Shown piece by piece: positions 9,764 through 19,567 of a stretch of 64,000 bases of DNA. How positions within the stretch are numbered: position 1 is the stretch's first letter; the number at the start of each line of letters is the position of its first letter. The stretch is taken from positions 124,001 to 188,000 of the forward strand of contig JAJFLU010000053.1 in NCBI GenBank assembly GCA_021772515.1. Reading direction: 5' to 3'. The translations under genes were made by a program, and so were the position numbers. Under the pieces are notes generated by a model. The model was not told the DNA's origin and made no database searches. It worked only from the letters and a program-made list of their open reading frames with translations. The stretch is from Opitutales bacterium (lineage in GTDB: Bacteria; Verrucomicrobiota; Verrucomicrobiia; Opitutales; UBA2987).

Positions 9764-10541
9764 GATTGCCACCCTCCTTTTTTTGAATTCTGGTCAAGAG
9801 CGGTTTGAAACCATTTTCACCCAACCAGTATTGCAAAAGACCCTTGACCCCTCGTGAGGTGATCGTTGCCCCCGAGAGACCATCGACTTGATATTGGCTG
9901 TCGGGGTTGCTCGGATTGACGATTCCCTTGATGACCTCAATCCGTGTCATGCCCATCTCGTCGAAAGCCTTTTTCCCCACCCATTGCTCCTTCCAGCGCG
10001 GGTTGTCGATCTCGCCGCCCAATCCAGGGGTTTCGCCGTGCTCGTAAAAGGCAAAACCCTTGATCGTTGCCAAGTCCGCATCGAGGGCAAGAAAGCCATA
10101 CATGGTGGACCAGAGGCCCTTGCCGTGGACGGGGAGGATCAATTGGTTCAAGGAGCCGCTATCGTCTTGGGAAATATAGACTACCGCGTATTGGGAGCGG
10201 CGTTTGATGCCAGCGAGATCATTTACCTGGTCGATTTCGATCCCGAAATCAGGACTCTTGGCCGCCTTTCTCTGGTCGAATGTGGCCGCATCGATTTCGT
10301 CGGTGAATTCGCCGGTAGCCAGATCGACCACTTTTATTTCGAACTGTTGAAATTGGTCATCAATTGATGTGCCCTCATCATACAACCCGGCTGCCATGAG
10401 GATGTTTTTCTTTCGGTCCAAATCCTTGTTTCTCTCCTGATTCGGTCTCAGAAAAACGGCCGAACTGGACACAAAAGCCGAACAGACGATGGAGAGCAGC
10501 CCGGCGATGAGAAAGGTTTTGCCTATGGTGTCGTTACGCAT
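9756..10541 (-). CDS. nqrC: Na+-NQR subunit C
   Basis: Carries a covalently bound FMN on the periplasmic side. One N-terminal membrane helix (about residues 8-30) is followed by a soluble domain. The flavinylation site is the SGAT motif in [13 protein letters not shown], with the acceptor at Thr226. Also visible is [19 protein letters not shown], a conserved stretch. The ATG at 10541 overlaps the nqrB stop by eight bases; the longer frame to 10607 would run far into nqrB and is not needed. Confidence 0.96.
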   Translation of the reverse strand: MRNDTIGKTFLIAGLLSIVCSAFVSSSAVFLRPNQERNKDLDRKKNILMAAGLYDEGTSIDDQFQQFEIKVVDLATGEFTDEIDAATFDQRKAAKSPDFGIEIDQVNDLAGIKRRSQYAVVYISQDDSGSLNQLILPVHGKGLWSTMYGFLALDADLATIKGFAFYEHGETPGLGGEIDNPRWKEQWVGKKAFDEMGMTRIEVIKGIVNPSNPDSQYQVDGLSGATITSRGVKGLLQYWLGENGFKPLLTRIQKKEGGNHG

Positions 10542-11742
10542 TTCGAGCCATTCTCCTTTTAGTGTGCGCCCGCACCACCGCGTGGTCAATCGCGGGGGCA
10601 AAAACATTTCCGAAAAGAATCGAGAGCATCATGCCCTCTGGAAATGCCGGATTGATGACGCGGATGAGAATCACCATGAAACCGATGAGAAAGCCGTAAA
10701 CCCATTTGCCCGTCTCGGTCATCGAGGCGGAAACAGGATCGGTCGCCATAAATACCAGGCCGAAGGCGAATCCTCCCAATACGAGGTGCCAGGAGGGGTC
10801 CATCTGAAACATGGGGTTGGTCTCGCTTCCGATAATATAAAGAAGGGAAGACGTTGCCAACGCGCCGATGAGGACGGCCAGCATGATTCGCCACGAGCCG
10901 ACACCCGTATATAGCAGAAATGCGGCGCCAAATATACAGGCCAAGGTGGAGGTTTCCCCCATTGAACCCTGAATCTGTCCCACGAAGGCACTGTTCCAAC
11001 TGATAGTGGTGGTCAGGGCATCCATACCGTCCGCCGCTACCAGACCCAACGGAGTGGCCCCGCTGAACCCATCCACAGCAGTCCAGATGGCGTCTCCACT
11101 CATCTGTGCGGGATAGGCGAAAAAAACAAAGGCGCGGGCGGTGAGGGCCGGGTTGAGAAAATTCTTGCCCGTGCCGCCGAATACTTCTTTTCCGATGACG
11201 ACGCCAAAGCTGATCGCTATGGCCACCTGCCAGAGCGGAATGGTGGCCGGAAGGGTGAGGGGGAAGAGAAGGCCGGTAACCAAAAATCCCTCATTGATTT
11301 CGTGCCCCCTGGTTGACGCGAAGAGCAATTCCCATGCTCCGCCCACCATGTTACAAACAAGAAATACCGGTGCGAAATAGAGCAGACCGTGGAGGACATT
11401 AGAAAGAAAATTTTGGGAGTCATAACCCATTCCCAGAATTTCCATGACCATGCCCCTCCATCCGGGCGCGGCAGCGATTCCCATCTCGGCCATAGCCAGA
11501 TTGGCCTGGTAGCCGGTGTTGTAAAGAGCCATGAACACGCAGGGACCGAGCGCCACGCCGACGGTAATCATCAACCGCTTTTGGTCCAGTCCATCGCGCA
11601 CATGGGTCGCGCCGGTGGTTACATGACCCGGGGAATAGAGGAAAGTATCGATCGCCTCGTAAAGCGGGTAGAGTTTCGTCAGCTTTCCACCCTTGGCGAA
11701 GTGCGGGTGCAGGTCATCGAGAAAATTTCTCAGGAATTTCAT
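10534..11742 (-). CDS. nqrB: Na+-NQR subunit B
   Basis: The main membrane subunit, with about ten helices, a covalent FMN and riboflavin, and the likely Na+ path. The start matches the family ([15 protein letters not shown]). The FMN acceptor is Thr230 in [10 protein letters not shown], and [17 protein letters not shown], a conserved stretch, is present. At 402 residues it is full length. It starts 11 bases after nqrA and overlaps nqrC, so the operon is tightly coupled. Confidence 0.97.
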   Translation of the reverse strand: MKFLRNFLDDLHPHFAKGGKLTKLYPLYEAIDTFLYSPGHVTTGATHVRDGLDQKRLMITVGVALGPCVFMALYNTGYQANLAMAEMGIAAAPGWRGMVMEILGMGYDSQNFLSNVLHGLLYFAPVFLVCNMVGGAWELLFASTRGHEINEGFLVTGLLFPLTLPATIPLWQVAIAISFGVVIGKEVFGGTGKNFLNPALTARAFVFFAYPAQMSGDAIWTAVDGFSGATPLGLVAADGMDALTTTISWNSAFVGQIQGSMGETSTLACIFGAAFLLYTGVGSWRIMLAVLIGALATSSLLYIIGSETNPMFQMDPSWHLVLGGFAFGLVFMATDPVSASMTETGKWVYGFLIGFMVILIRVINPAFPEGMMLSILFGNVFAPAIDHAVVRAHTKRRMARNA

Positions 11743-11752
11743 AGTTACCCAG

Positions 11753-13180
11753 TTATCCTTCGATCTCGATTGTTGTAAGGTTTTCCCTCAGAATGGGCCC
11801 GTAATCACTCTTGGCCGGACAGGAGAAGGTGCAAAGGGCGAGATCCTCTTCGTCCAGTTCGAGACAGCCGAGGGCCTGCGCCTGATCCGTATCGCCGACC
11901 ATGAGAGCCCGCAAGAGGAAGGTGATCATCAAATCCAGGGGCATGACGATTTCAAAGGTTCCGATTGGCACCATATCGCGGGGGCTTCCTTCAGTGGAAG
12001 TGTTGAATGCGAACATTTTGCCATGCAAGAGCCTCGAAATAAAGGTTCGTTTGACGGAAAACCGATTCACGCCGGGATAATGCCATTCGAAGAGCCGACG
12101 GGTTGAGTTTTCCTTGATGACGCTGATTTGGAGGTGATAGCGGCCCAGAAAAGCGAAAGGTCCGGTCGATTTTTGCCCGTAAAGGACCGAACCCGATATG
12201 GTTCGCGTTTCGCCCTCTATTAATTCGCCGGTTACAATTTCCCCGATGCTTGCCCCCATCCGGGTGCGCAGGAGCCTTGGCCGCTGGACCATAGGCCCCG
12301 CCATCGAGATAACTCGCCTTACATCCAGTTGGCCAGTTGTGAAAAGAGCGCCGATGGCCAGGACATCCTGATAATTGATGTGCCAGACGGTCTTTTTGGC
12401 GCTCACCGGGTCGAGGAAATGGATGTGTGTCCCGGCCAGACCCGCGGGGTGGGGGCCCTTGAATTCCGCATCGGTGATGAAATCGAGATCGGCTCCCGGA
12501 ACCTTGGTACCCGCCTCATGGCAGAGAAAGAGCCTGCCATCGGTGAGTTTTGAAAGCACCGTCAACCCGTTTACAAAGTCCTTTGGCCTTTCTCCAATAA
12601 CATTCACCGGATCGATCGCGAGGGGATTGGTGTCCATCGCGTTGACGAAAATAGAGTGAGGCGAAGTGGATGGGGGAGGGATTTTACTAAATGGCCTCGC
12701 CCGCAATGCGGTCCACAGGCCGGATGCCAAAAGGTTATCCTTCACCTCCCCGGCGGAAAGCCGTGGGAGTTGATCTTCGGCGTAAGAGGCAAATGATTCT
12801 GCTTCCTCCTCTCCATCGATGGTGATTTCCACTGACAAGAGGGCTCTTTTATCTCCTCGGTTAATGGCCGTGACCTGCCCGCCCGCGGGTGAGGTGAAGC
12901 GAACCTCGGGCGATTTTTTATCGGTAAAAAGAAGTTGGCCCAATTTCACCCTGTCGCCCTCTTTGACCGCCATTGTTGGCTTTAAACCATTGTAATCGGT
13001 GCCGATGAGCGCGACTTTTGAGACTCTCGGGGCATCTTCTAAAGTGGGTTCCGGCGCTCCGGTTATGGGAAGATTTAGACCCTTTTTGGTTTCCAGATAC
13101 CTGCTCCCCCCGCGTTTACCGCCCGTAGGAGAACTGCTATCCTTGTGCCCGGTCAAGCTCGTTTGATTATTGGTTGCCAC
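11753..13180 (-). CDS. nqrA: Na+-NQR subunit A
   Basis: Soluble subunit of Na+-NQR and first gene of the operon. The recognisable family start, [14 protein letters not shown], lies about 30 residues into the frame, so the protein has a short N-terminal extension rich in Ser, Gly and Lys that is not typical. There is no ATG in front of it: a GTG at 13180 and a TTG at 13195 are the options, neither with a clear ribosome binding site, and I give the GTG. Other conserved stretches include [17 protein letters not shown] and [10 protein letters not shown]. The operon order nqrABCDEF-apbE-nqrM is the classical one. Confidence 0.93.
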   Translation of the reverse strand: MATNNQTSLTGHKDSSSPTGGKRGGSRYLETKKGLNLPITGAPEPTLEDAPRVSKVALIGTDYNGLKPTMAVKEGDRVKLGQLLFTDKKSPEVRFTSPAGGQVTAINRGDKRALLSVEITIDGEEEAESFASYAEDQLPRLSAGEVKDNLLASGLWTALRARPFSKIPPPSTSPHSIFVNAMDTNPLAIDPVNVIGERPKDFVNGLTVLSKLTDGRLFLCHEAGTKVPGADLDFITDAEFKGPHPAGLAGTHIHFLDPVSAKKTVWHINYQDVLAIGALFTTGQLDVRRVISMAGPMVQRPRLLRTRMGASIGEIVTGELIEGETRTISGSVLYGQKSTGPFAFLGRYHLQISVIKENSTRRLFEWHYPGVNRFSVKRTFISRLLHGKMFAFNTSTEGSPRDMVPIGTFEIVMPLDLMITFLLRALMVGDTDQAQALGCLELDEEDLALCTFSCPAKSDYGPILRENLTTIEIEG

Positions 13181-13426
13181 AATTGAGGTAAACAAGCGCT
13201 TATCGTTTTTTTTGGTCAGGAAATAGAGGAGGTGGAGTCACAAGTTGGGAGAATTTATTTGTTTTGATTCGGAAATCAAGAAAAATTCCTTTGCTGGAAA
13301 ATATGCTGAATTTCTTAACTGAACCCCTTTTTTAGACACTTGGAGGGGTGTTTAAATTCCTGCCAAATTTTTAATGGTTGAAAAAAGAGGATTGTCTCTT
13401 TGGCCCGTTGCTCGCAGTTCCTTGTC

Positions 13427-13954
13427 ATGACAAAAATTGGAATCGTCAACGTATCGGACAGGGCCAGCGCGGGAATTTATGAGGATATACCCGGAAAGGC
13501 CGCGGTTGCTCTGTTGACAGAATACCTGATATCTCCTTGGGAGCCGGAATATGCGGTGGTTCCCGATGAGCAGCCTCTCATTGAGGAGACATTGGTCGAA
13601 TTTGCCGATCAGCGGGGTTGCTGCCTGATTGTGACCACCGGAGGCACTGGTCCGGCTCTGCGGGATGTCACGCCCGAGGCGACGGAGGCCGTTTGCGCAA
13701 AAATGCTGCCTGGATTCGGGGAGCTCATGCGCGCCACCTCATTGCAATATGTGCCCACCGCGATTCTTTCGAGACAGACCGCCGGGATTCGCGGCCAATG
13801 CCTGATTCTCAATTTGCCGGGAAAACCGAAAGCCATCCGCGAATGTCTGGAAGCCGTTTTTCCCGCCATCCCTTATTGCATTGATCTGATTGGCGGGGAT
13901 TACCTCGAATGTCGGGAATCGGTCATTAAAGCATTTCGACCCAAGAGCCAGTGA
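13427..13954 (+). CDS. mogA: Molybdopterin adenylyltransferase MogA/MoaB
   Basis: Activates molybdopterin by adenylation before molybdenum insertion. Motifs of the MoeA/MogA fold are clear: KIGIVNVSDRASAG at the start, LIVTTGGTGPALRDVTPEAT in the middle, and LPGKPKAIRECLEAVFPAIPYCIDLIGG at the end. The frame has an earlier TTG at 13400, but the ATG at 13427 gives the family start. A small hairpin (AAAGAG/CTCTTT) lies about 30 bases upstream. No other molybdenum cofactor gene is in the window, so its neighbours do not identify the enzyme it serves. Confidence 0.93.
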   Translation: MTKIGIVNVSDRASAGIYEDIPGKAAVALLTEYLISPWEPEYAVVPDEQPLIEETLVEFADQRGCCLIVTTGGTGPALRDVTPEATEAVCAKMLPGFGELMRATSLQYVPTAILSRQTAGIRGQCLILNLPGKPKAIRECLEAVFPAIPYCIDLIGGDYLECRESVIKAFRPKSQ

Positions 13955-13956
13955 GC

Positions 13957-15219
13957 CTATTCGGCTTTACTCTCGGCCGACTCGGCCCGGAGGTTGGCGA
14001 GTTGGCCGCGGGCTACTTTAAATTCGTAGAAATCGGGGATGTTCGTGTCCAAACAAAGTTCGAGTAAATCCACGGCCTTTCCTTTTTCCTTAATGGCAAT
14101 CTGCCATTGGGCGGCGTAAAAATAGGCTTCGCAAAGCTGTTCCCTTTTGGTGATGGGGTCGGAATCATCGGCTTTGTGCAACAACTCCTCCTCGCTCTCT
14201 TTGCGAAGGGCGAATTGAACCATCGTGTCGTACCAATCGCCTATGGACTGATCGGGCCGGTTTTCCACCTGGTGGGCCAGAGCCTCATCAGCCTTTTCCA
14301 GTTCGCCCATCTGTGCCCGAATCATCCAGATCCAGAGCCGCGCATAGTCCCGCCCTTCATCGCTTTCGGTTTTCCGTAAGCCTTGGTCAATATCCTTGAA
14401 TGCTTTTTGGTAGAGATCCTGTGAATAGTAAAGCAGGCCCCGCGTGAAATAGTGGCCGGCATTTTTTGGGTTCAGCTTGATGGCTTTGGTATAATCGGCC
14501 AATGCGCTGTCGTTGAGGCCTTGGGCAAACTTGATATCGCCCCGAATGGAGTAGGGTGCGGGATTGCGCCGTTCACGCCTGATTACTTTTTTCAAATCCA
14601 GGAGCGCCCCCTCGGTGTCACCGGCCAAAGCTTTTGCCTGGCCCCGCTGGAAAATCAGAACGACTTCATCCATCTCCGGGTTGACAAAGGGATCGTAGTC
14701 TCCCTGCCGCGCCAAATCGAGCAACCGGTCAATATCTTCCACCACTCCTGAAAAATTCTTCCGCTTGGTTCGCAGGTCAGCTTGGGCCAAATGGTAGGGG
14801 GGGTGACCTGGCTTGAGACGGATGGCCTCGGCGAGATCCTCCGTGGCGCCCTCCCAATCATTATTCTTAATATTGGCCTTACTCCGCTCAAAATAGGCAT
14901 CGGCCTGCCGGGAATCAACTCCTATGGCATCAGAAAAATCATTCCAGGCTCCATCCGTATTGCCTTGTTCCATTTTCGCTTTACCACGCTCCAGATAGGC
15001 TTCCGAATTTTCGGGGTTCACGCGGATAGCTTCCGTAAAATCAAAAATCGCCCCCTGTGTATCTCCCACACCCACTAGCTCTTTGCCTTTTTCTACATAA
15101 CGCTCGGAACGGGATTCAGCCTCCGGCGAAACTGCCAAGGCAGTGACAATCGGTACAATGAAGAAACCTCCAAATAATACGGCCTCTCTCGATAACTTTG
15201 CTAAATACTGTCGTCCCAT
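13957..15219 (-). CDS. Exported TPR-repeat protein
   Basis: A 420-residue protein with an N-terminal hydrophobic segment (about residues 14-30, ending near ALA) likely to be a signal peptide. It then carries at least six tetratricopeptide repeats; the clearest are GAIFDFTEAIRVNPENSEAY, the following GAWNDFSDAIGVD unit, ATEDLAEAIRLKPGH and ALADYTKAIKLNPKN. TPR domains mediate protein-protein contacts, so the partner sets its role, and this is unknown. It converges on mogA with two bases between stops, and the M48 protease gene is 69 bases upstream on the same strand. Confidence 0.8.
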   Translation of the reverse strand: MGRQYLAKLSREAVLFGGFFIVPIVTALAVSPEAESRSERYVEKGKELVGVGDTQGAIFDFTEAIRVNPENSEAYLERGKAKMEQGNTDGAWNDFSDAIGVDSRQADAYFERSKANIKNNDWEGATEDLAEAIRLKPGHPPYHLAQADLRTKRKNFSGVVEDIDRLLDLARQGDYDPFVNPEMDEVVLIFQRGQAKALAGDTEGALLDLKKVIRRERRNPAPYSIRGDIKFAQGLNDSALADYTKAIKLNPKNAGHYFTRGLLYYSQDLYQKAFKDIDQGLRKTESDEGRDYARLWIWMIRAQMGELEKADEALAHQVENRPDQSIGDWYDTMVQFALRKESEEELLHKADDSDPITKREQLCEAYFYAAQWQIAIKEKGKAVDLLELCLDTNIPDFYEFKVARGQLANLRAESAESKAE

Positions 15220-15288
15220 TCTTGTTTTTCCAGATTACCTTACCTAAAGGGAAAGACTTTCACAACCCTGGCTCTGTTCCGATTTTAT

Positions 15289-16101
15289 TCATTGGACTTT
15301 GCCGTCCTGCAAAGCCTTTTTGTATTCCTCAAGAGCCTTTGGCATCAATTCCAGAAGCTGTTCGCGCCGTTTTTCCCCGGAAGGGTGGGTGGATAAAAAT
15401 TCCGGCGGTTTTTCGCCATCATTCTCCTCCTCCATGAGACGCCAGAATTCCAGTGAAGCCACCGGGTCGTACCCGGCCCGAGCGAGGTAAACCAACCCGA
15501 GGTGATCGGCCTCACTTTCGCTGAGGCGGCTGTAGGGCATCTCATAGCCGAGGGTCGCCCCCAAACCAAAAGCGGCCATAACGGCTCTCCGGCTGCCCGG
15601 GCTGCTATTCTCCATTGAAGAATCGAGCCCGATCGCCATCAGTTGGACGAGTATCTGCCGGGACATACGCTGATTGCTGTGACGGGCTACGACATGGGCG
15701 ATTTCGTGCCCCATGACCACCGCCAACATGCTATCAGTCGAGGCGATTTTGAAAATCCCGGAGTATATCCCGACCTTCCCCCCCGGCATGGCAAAGGCAT
15801 TCATCATCTCATCATTTTCAAAAACAATGAATTCCCAATCCGCCTCCGGCAGGTCATCCCCAACCGACTCTGCGATCCGTTTGCCCACCCGGTTCACGCG
15901 GACATTCATTTCGTAATCGTCGGATACTTTCTCGTCCTCCTTCAGCTGATTAAAAGAAGTCAGGGCGAGGCGGCTGATCTGGGCATCAGGCATCAGATTC
16001 AAAGCCTTGCGCCCCGTTTCCGGAACCGTATAGCACCCCGCCAACAAAGTAGCCCCAAAACAGCATAGAGCCAATTTTCCAAATTCAAGATTCTCTTTCA
16101 T
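15289..16101 (-). CDS. M48-family zinc metalloprotease, lipoprotein
   Basis: A periplasmic or outer-membrane-anchored protease of the BepA/YfgC-LoiP type. The N terminus from the ATG at 16101 is a lipoprotein signal ending LLAGC, with the lipidated Cys next to YTVPETG. The zinc site is H132-E-I-A-H136 within VVMGHEIAHVVARHS, and the third ligand Glu lies in SESEADHLGLVYLARAGYDP. The C terminus has the family ending STHPSGEKRREQLLELMP. The frame extends to 16167 but the extra residues would spoil the signal peptide. Substrate is unknown; relatives act in envelope protein quality control. Confidence 0.9.
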   Translation of the reverse strand: MKENLEFGKLALCCFGATLLAGCYTVPETGRKALNLMPDAQISRLALTSFNQLKEDEKVSDDYEMNVRVNRVGKRIAESVGDDLPEADWEFIVFENDEMMNAFAMPGGKVGIYSGIFKIASTDSMLAVVMGHEIAHVVARHSNQRMSRQILVQLMAIGLDSSMENSSPGSRRAVMAAFGLGATLGYEMPYSRLSESEADHLGLVYLARAGYDPVASLEFWRLMEEENDGEKPPEFLSTHPSGEKRREQLLELMPKALEEYKKALQDGKVQ

Positions 16102-16371
16102 ACCCAGAAAAATAAACCATCCCCAAAAAAAATCCAGCCAATAAAATAATAAGAACACACCATCCAATTTGAAATTTTTCCGAAAAAACCTGTTAAAACC
16201 GTGTCAGCGACCAAAGCAGATGGCACTGTCAATTTGACTTAAAACCTAACGGGAACTTATTCTAACTAATTTGCTCCGCTAATTTATTGCTGGCTAAACT
16301 TTTAGGCAGCAGAATAGGTCGTCTATGTCACCTGGGCGGTTTTTACCCGGGTGTTTTCGTTGGTGGTGTTT
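16102..16371. other. Intergenic region with one hairpin
   Basis: No gene is seen in 16102-16371. A hairpin at 16329-16353 (CACCTGGG and CCCGGGTG, one G-T pair, nine-base loop) is followed on the plus strand by TTTTCG. Its place just downstream of the PBP2 stop suggests a termination role, but on that strand it lacks a T run, so this is weak. Confidence 0.35.
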
Positions 16372-18279
16372 TTATTTGTTGGCGAGGTTGTTTTTTTGGA
16401 AATAGGCTTCGAGGACTTTTTTGGCTATGGGGGCGGCGTGTGATCCGCCTCCGTAGAGGTAGTTGGGGTCGGTGCTTTCCACCACTGTGGCGATGGCGAT
16501 TTGAGGGTCCTCGATTGGGGCGAAACATATGAACCAGGCCATTGTCAGGTTTTTTCCGTCGACTCTTGTTTGGGCGGTGCCTGTTTTCCCCGCTATGCGG
16601 ATGCCCGGAATGTGGGCGAGTCGAGCGCTCCCGGTCAGCAGGCCCCGATCTCTGCCCGAAACAGCCATTTCCATGCCCTCGACGATGCCTTGATAGAGAT
16701 CGTTGGGCAGGTCGATTTTGTGGTCGCCGTGATTTCTCAGGTTCTGGTCACGGGTTTGATCGTAGAGCAAAGTCACACGGGTATGGGTTTCCTGACGGGC
16801 AAAGGAAGCCGTAAACGCGGCCATTTGCAGAGGCGTTACCAGAAGATAGCCCTGGCCGATCGAGAGGTTGGCGGTGTCTCCGGCAGTCCAGGGTCCGTGT
16901 TGTCGTTTTTCCTTATACTGAGGGTCGGGAACTATCATGCGGCGGGTTTCATTGGGCAATTCGATAAGGGTCGGTTGATCGAGCCCGAACTGGCCAGCGA
17001 TTCGGTTGATTTGGGTGACACCAGTGCGCAGGCCAACGCTTTGAAAAAAGACATTGCAGCTTTTCATAATGGCTCTGGAAAAACCGATTTCGCCGCGATC
17101 CCGATGATTATTGCAGGGGTAGCTCCGGTTGCCCACCTGCAGTGAGCCTTGACAGTTAAAAACAGTTTCCAAATCGATAACACCCGCCTGTAAAGCGGCC
17201 GTGGCGACCACGATTTTGAAAATGGAACCGGGTGGGTAGAGGCCCGCAATCCCCCGGTTGAGCCAGGCTCCCCGCTGGTTGATATCGGTGTAAATATCGT
17301 TGGAAATGTAGGGGCTCAGGTCGTTGAGATCGAAATCGGGTTTGCTGGCGAGGGCGTAAACTTCACCGGTTTTGACATCGAGCGCGACGAGGGCGCCTTT
17401 ATTATCGCCAAAGGCCTTTTCCGCCGCCTGTTGCAGGTCAATATCGATGGTGATAGAAATATCGTTACCTTTGATGGGTAGTTTTTGCTGAGCCAATTCG
17501 TATTGAAAGCCCGAGGGGTCGACCACCCAGATTTCCCCGCCGCTGATACCCTGCAGACGTTCGTCATAACTCCGCTCCAAGCCAGTGCGACCAGTTTTGC
17601 CTTTGAAGGTGACGGTCGTGAGGTCGTTTCCCGGCACTCCCTCCTCGGGCACCTCAAAAGTCGTGCCGACAAACCCGAGGGTTTGGGCAGCGCTCGATCC
17701 GTAGGGATAATAGCGCGCGCTATCGGTGTGAATCTGAATGGGGGAGCTAACGGGTAATTGCTCAACCAGCAGCGCGAACTCCTCCAGTTTCAAATCTTTG
17801 ACTAACGGTTGTGGAAGAAGAAGATTTTGCCTAAAATGGCGTTCGACCTCGTTTCTGTCAACCCGGTCGTGTTTGTTCAGGATGCGATTTACGCGGTCGA
17901 GGTATTTTTGCACCACCGCCCGACGCGCCTCAACCTGAAGCTCATTGCGGTCGATTTTTTGCTCATTGGCCCGCGCCGCCCGCACCAGTTCGATATATTT
18001 TCGGCGAAACTCGGGGCGGAGTTCACTGAGATAAACCACTGCCGAGAAACGAGGCCTGTTACCGACCAGCAAACGGCCCTTGCGGTCGTAGATATTGCCC
18101 CTCGGGCCAGGAATGAGAATTCGCCGATGGTTCTGCTTTTTTTCCTGCTCCCGATAGGTGGGCCATAAAATTACCTGCCGGTAAAATAGCCCCACCGAGA
18201 GAACCGCAAAAAGCAACGCGAATATCAGGTAATAGACACGCAACCGAGGGTTAAAATTTTTATAGACTTCATATAACAT
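16372..18279 (-). CDS. mrdA: Penicillin-binding protein 2 (peptidoglycan D,D-transpeptidase)
   Basis: A 635-residue class B PBP of the elongation complex. One N-terminal membrane helix (about residues 17-38) is followed by the dimerisation domain and the transpeptidase domain. The three active-site motifs are Ser352-I-F-Lys355 in PPGSIFKIV, Ser407-C-Asn409, and Lys565-Thr-Gly in AGKTGTAQ. The early PGPRGNIYDRKGRLL stretch is typical. Its usual partners (mreBCD, rodA) are not in the window, so it is a stand-alone gene here. It would crosslink septum-independent peptidoglycan in the periplasm. Confidence 0.95.
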   Translation of the reverse strand: MLYEVYKNFNPRLRVYYLIFALLFAVLSVGLFYRQVILWPTYREQEKKQNHRRILIPGPRGNIYDRKGRLLVGNRPRFSAVVYLSELRPEFRRKYIELVRAARANEQKIDRNELQVEARRAVVQKYLDRVNRILNKHDRVDRNEVERHFRQNLLLPQPLVKDLKLEEFALLVEQLPVSSPIQIHTDSARYYPYGSSAAQTLGFVGTTFEVPEEGVPGNDLTTVTFKGKTGRTGLERSYDERLQGISGGEIWVVDPSGFQYELAQQKLPIKGNDISITIDIDLQQAAEKAFGDNKGALVALDVKTGEVYALASKPDFDLNDLSPYISNDIYTDINQRGAWLNRGIAGLYPPGSIFKIVVATAALQAGVIDLETVFNCQGSLQVGNRSYPCNNHRDRGEIGFSRAIMKSCNVFFQSVGLRTGVTQINRIAGQFGLDQPTLIELPNETRRMIVPDPQYKEKRQHGPWTAGDTANLSIGQGYLLVTPLQMAAFTASFARQETHTRVTLLYDQTRDQNLRNHGDHKIDLPNDLYQGIVEGMEMAVSGRDRGLLTGSARLAHIPGIRIAGKTGTAQTRVDGKNLTMAWFICFAPIEDPQIAIATVVESTDPNYLYGGGSHAAPIAKKVLEAYFQKNNLANK

Positions 18280-18296
18280 GGTTCACCGAGAGGGAA

Positions 18297-18382
18297 GGAT
18301 GCTAGATGCTGGAGATTAGGAAGGATGCTGGATGCTGTGAGATGGGAAAGGGAGATATGGGATGCCGGATGCTGGATGTGGA
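18297..18382. repeat. Degenerate GATGCTGGATGC-type tandem repeat
   Basis: The spacer between PBP2 and the reductoisomerase paralogue is filled with units such as GGATGCTAGATGCTGG and GGATGCTGGATGCTG, separated by GGAAGG- and GAGATATGGG-type bits. The same family occurs at 1285-1325, 34520-34540 and 62716-62790. Non-coding, function unknown. Confidence 0.65.
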
Positions 18383-18389
18383 GTGCGAT

Positions 18390-19397
18390 TTATTGGCGGA
18401 GGTCTATCAGGTCGTGGAGGCCGTTTTCTGCGGTGGTTAGGGGATGGGTTTTGATTCCTTCTACTAATTTATTGAAAACTGGATAGCCTGCTTTTTCTTC
18501 GTCTGCCCACTCTTTGGCGAAGCCTCCGTTGCGGATATTTTCAAGCGCCTCCTTCATACGGGTTTTGGTGGTTTCCGAATAGGCGCCGGGAGTGCGGCTA
18601 AGTGTTCCGTATTGGGAGGTTCGCGAATGAAGGACAACCAGTTGTTGCAAATAGCCCAAATCGGCAGCCGCTTTCATTATTTCGGCAACTTCACCGGAGC
18701 CGTACATCTCGAGGGCAAGCATTCGGGGGTCGAAACCGGCGTCTTTCAAAACATCGAAGGCCGTTAAAAAAGCCTGTGAAAAGACCGGAAAAAATGCCTG
18801 TTCCATGAAAAGGTCGAGAACGGTTTCCTGCTCGAAAGTGGTTTCGATAACTCCTGCCCGGGTGGCGCCGATTCCCTTTGCGACTGCCAACATGGTTCCG
18901 TGACCCCGCCCCGAGCCATCCTGCCCGAGGGCCACATAGGCGGGCGCGCCAGTGCCTTTTTTGTAGTATTCGCGGACGATTGCGCCGACCATTCGCGGGG
19001 CGACCATGAAGACATCGATCTCGGGCGCGGGTTTGATGAGGCCGAAATGGTAATTATAGCCGTGGGCGAAGCAGAGCGCCTGTCCGGCCTGCAATTCGTT
19101 GGCGAGGCAGTTTTCGTAAACGTCGCGCTGCACTTCATCGGGGATCAACATGAGAAAAATATCCGCCGTCGCGGCGCATCCTTCGATTGGCACGACATCG
19201 AACCCATCCTTTTCAGCATTTTCGGCGCTGCTGTCGCGAATACTTGCGACGTGGACGGAAGCCCCGCTATCGCGCAGGTTGAGGGCCTGTGCCCGGCCCT
19301 GTTTGCCATAGCCGATCACGGCGATTTTTTTGCCTTCCAGAAAACTCAGGTCGGCATCATTATCTCGAAAAACTTTCAATTCGTCAGAATGGTTCAT
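18390..19397 (-). CDS. Ketol-acid reductoisomerase-like paralogue (divergent)
   Basis: A 335-residue protein with the full class I KARI layout: an N-terminal Rossmann domain (IAVIGYGKQGRAQALNL) and a helical C-terminal domain. Compared with the canonical IlvC at 27049, the active-site His (FAHGY), the metal ligands Asp and Glu of LDLFMEQ, the first Glu of the next helix, and the Ser of HSRTSQYG are kept. Two positions differ: the Lys of APKGPG is Arg (APRMVG), and the last Glu of the FECLHE motif aligns with Ser (LEMYGS). A different substrate or altered chemistry is therefore plausible. It is divergent from the bacillithiol genes and not near other branched-chain amino acid genes. Confidence 0.75.
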   Translation of the reverse strand: MNHSDELKVFRDNDADLSFLEGKKIAVIGYGKQGRAQALNLRDSGASVHVASIRDSSAENAEKDGFDVVPIEGCAATADIFLMLIPDEVQRDVYENCLANELQAGQALCFAHGYNYHFGLIKPAPEIDVFMVAPRMVGAIVREYYKKGTGAPAYVALGQDGSGRGHGTMLAVAKGIGATRAGVIETTFEQETVLDLFMEQAFFPVFSQAFLTAFDVLKDAGFDPRMLALEMYGSGEVAEIMKAAADLGYLQQLVVLHSRTSQYGTLSRTPGAYSETTKTRMKEALENIRNGGFAKEWADEEKAGYPVFNKLVEGIKTHPLTTAENGLHDLIDLRQ

Positions 19398-19567
19398 TTA
19401 GTAATCTTGTGGTTGGTTGAACCTATCTTCAAGCGAGATTTAATGGAAAACTTGGTGAGTTTCGCGTTTCCAACTCCTTTTTATCCCTATTGACAGAAGT
19501 TTTGGGAACATTTTGCTCTTCAGGGCTATCCGGTAGCCAATACTATCATTCGATTTCGTTTTCCTCC

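Noticed and set aside
16287-16532. Small plus-strand open frame next to PBP2
   Set aside because: Mostly antisense to PBP2, Gly/Arg/Trp-rich low-complexity product, no motif.
19490-19495. TTGACA in front of the BshC-like gene as a promoter
   Set aside because: No acceptable -10 box at 16-18 bases; TTGCTC is found there.
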